Shown: in pieces, positions 63,908 to 64,000 of the stretch
How the letters are laid out: each line of letters starts with the position of its first letter
How positions within the stretch are numbered: position 1 is the stretch's first letter
NCBI RefSeq assembly: GCF_900060185.1
Contig: NZ_FIZY01000022.1
Span: forward strand, 17,918 to 81,917
Origin: Grimontia marina
GTDB taxonomy: Bacteria; Pseudomonadota; Gammaproteobacteria; Enterobacterales; Vibrionaceae
DNA length: 64,000 nt
Direction: 5' to 3'
Notes under the pieces: model-generated
The model's input: the letters and a program-made list of their open reading frames with translations, nothing else
Databases searched by the model: none
Told to the model about the DNA's origin: nothing
Made by a program: the position numbers and the translations under genes

Positions 63908-64000
63908 AATTCTGTGGCTTTATCCCGCTGGCTATAAAGCACGCTAGCGGCGTTACTTTGCTCCCTCACTCGGTCATGTACAGTCGTACACTCCCTCGTT
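63908..64000 (-). other. 23S-5S spacer of the rRNA operon
   Basis: Transcribed spacer upstream of 5S on the minus strand. It contains repeated CTCCCTC (near 63961 and 63991) and a small GTAC-AGTC-GTAC dyad. I see no 23S 3' end or tRNA in this piece; 23S should begin beyond 64,000. Confidence 0.6.

Noticed and set aside
63908..64000. 3' end of 23S rRNA
   Set aside because: The sequence does not match the conserved 23S end; it fits a 23S-5S spacer.

Overview
The window is a chromosomal stretch from a gammaproteobacterium, almost certainly a member of the Vibrionaceae. Proteins such as Fis, HU-alpha, EF-Tu, RpoB and RpoC are near-identical in length and motif to the enterobacterial ones. The gene order (acs, aroQ-accBC, yhdT-panF, prmA, dusB-fis, purHD; rsd-nudC; rpoCB-rplLJAK-nusG-secE-tuf-tRNAs-coaA-birA-murB) is the arrangement expected near a Vibrio origin-proximal region. 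A Grimontia/Enterovibrio-type genus is my guess only; the sequence does not prove it.

Layout. 1-12,060: an acetate-related locus with the end of a large VC_2705-type sodium:solute symporter, a small membrane-anchored protein, a CrbS-like transporter-fused hybrid histidine kinase with a coupled 71-residue ORF, an MFS transporter broken by a frameshift, a cNMP/CBS/DUF294 protein, a DnaQ-like exonuclease and acetyl-CoA synthetase. 12,040-26,560: cytochrome b561, aroQ-accB-accC, yhdT-panF, prmA, dusB-fis, a glycosyltransferase, an AhpD-like protein, ppnP, tpx, zntR and purH-purD. 26,570-32,650: a lipoprotein (DUF1481), hupA, a CNNM/CBS protein, yjaG, a 2-hydroxyacid dehydrogenase, a family-4-type uracil-DNA glycosylase and hemE.

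32,650-42,360 is the accessory part and the most interesting one. A periplasmic PQQ dehydrogenase, a cytochrome c and a MoxJ/XoxJ-like binding protein form one operon. An AcoR-type sigma-54 activator and the acetoin dehydrogenase operon acoXABC follow. Both operons start with a good sigma-54 promoter, each preceded by an IHF-like site and by the same upstream motif (CACCTGTTGCA). I infer that they form one regulon. The quinoprotein may oxidise a diol such as 2,3-butanediol in the periplasm to acetoin, which AcoABC cleaves to acetyl-CoA and acetaldehyde. The dehydrogenase has the extra Asp typical of lanthanide-dependent quinoproteins but lacks the usual vicinal Cys-Cys. The block separates hemE from nudC, which are adjacent in E. 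coli, so it looks like an insertion into conserved backbone.

42,380-57,840: nudC, rsd, a perfect 10 x 7-bp tandem repeat, then on the minus strand rpoC, rpoB, rplL, rplJ, rplA, rplK, nusG, secE, tuf and four tRNAs (Thr-GGT, Gly-TCC, Tyr-GTA, Thr-TGT) with recognisable promoters, attenuators and terminators. 58,041-64,000: coaA, birA, murB, a GNAT protein, pssA, an isochorismatase-family nicotinamidase, and the 3' end of a minus-strand rRNA operon (terminator, 5S rRNA and spacer).
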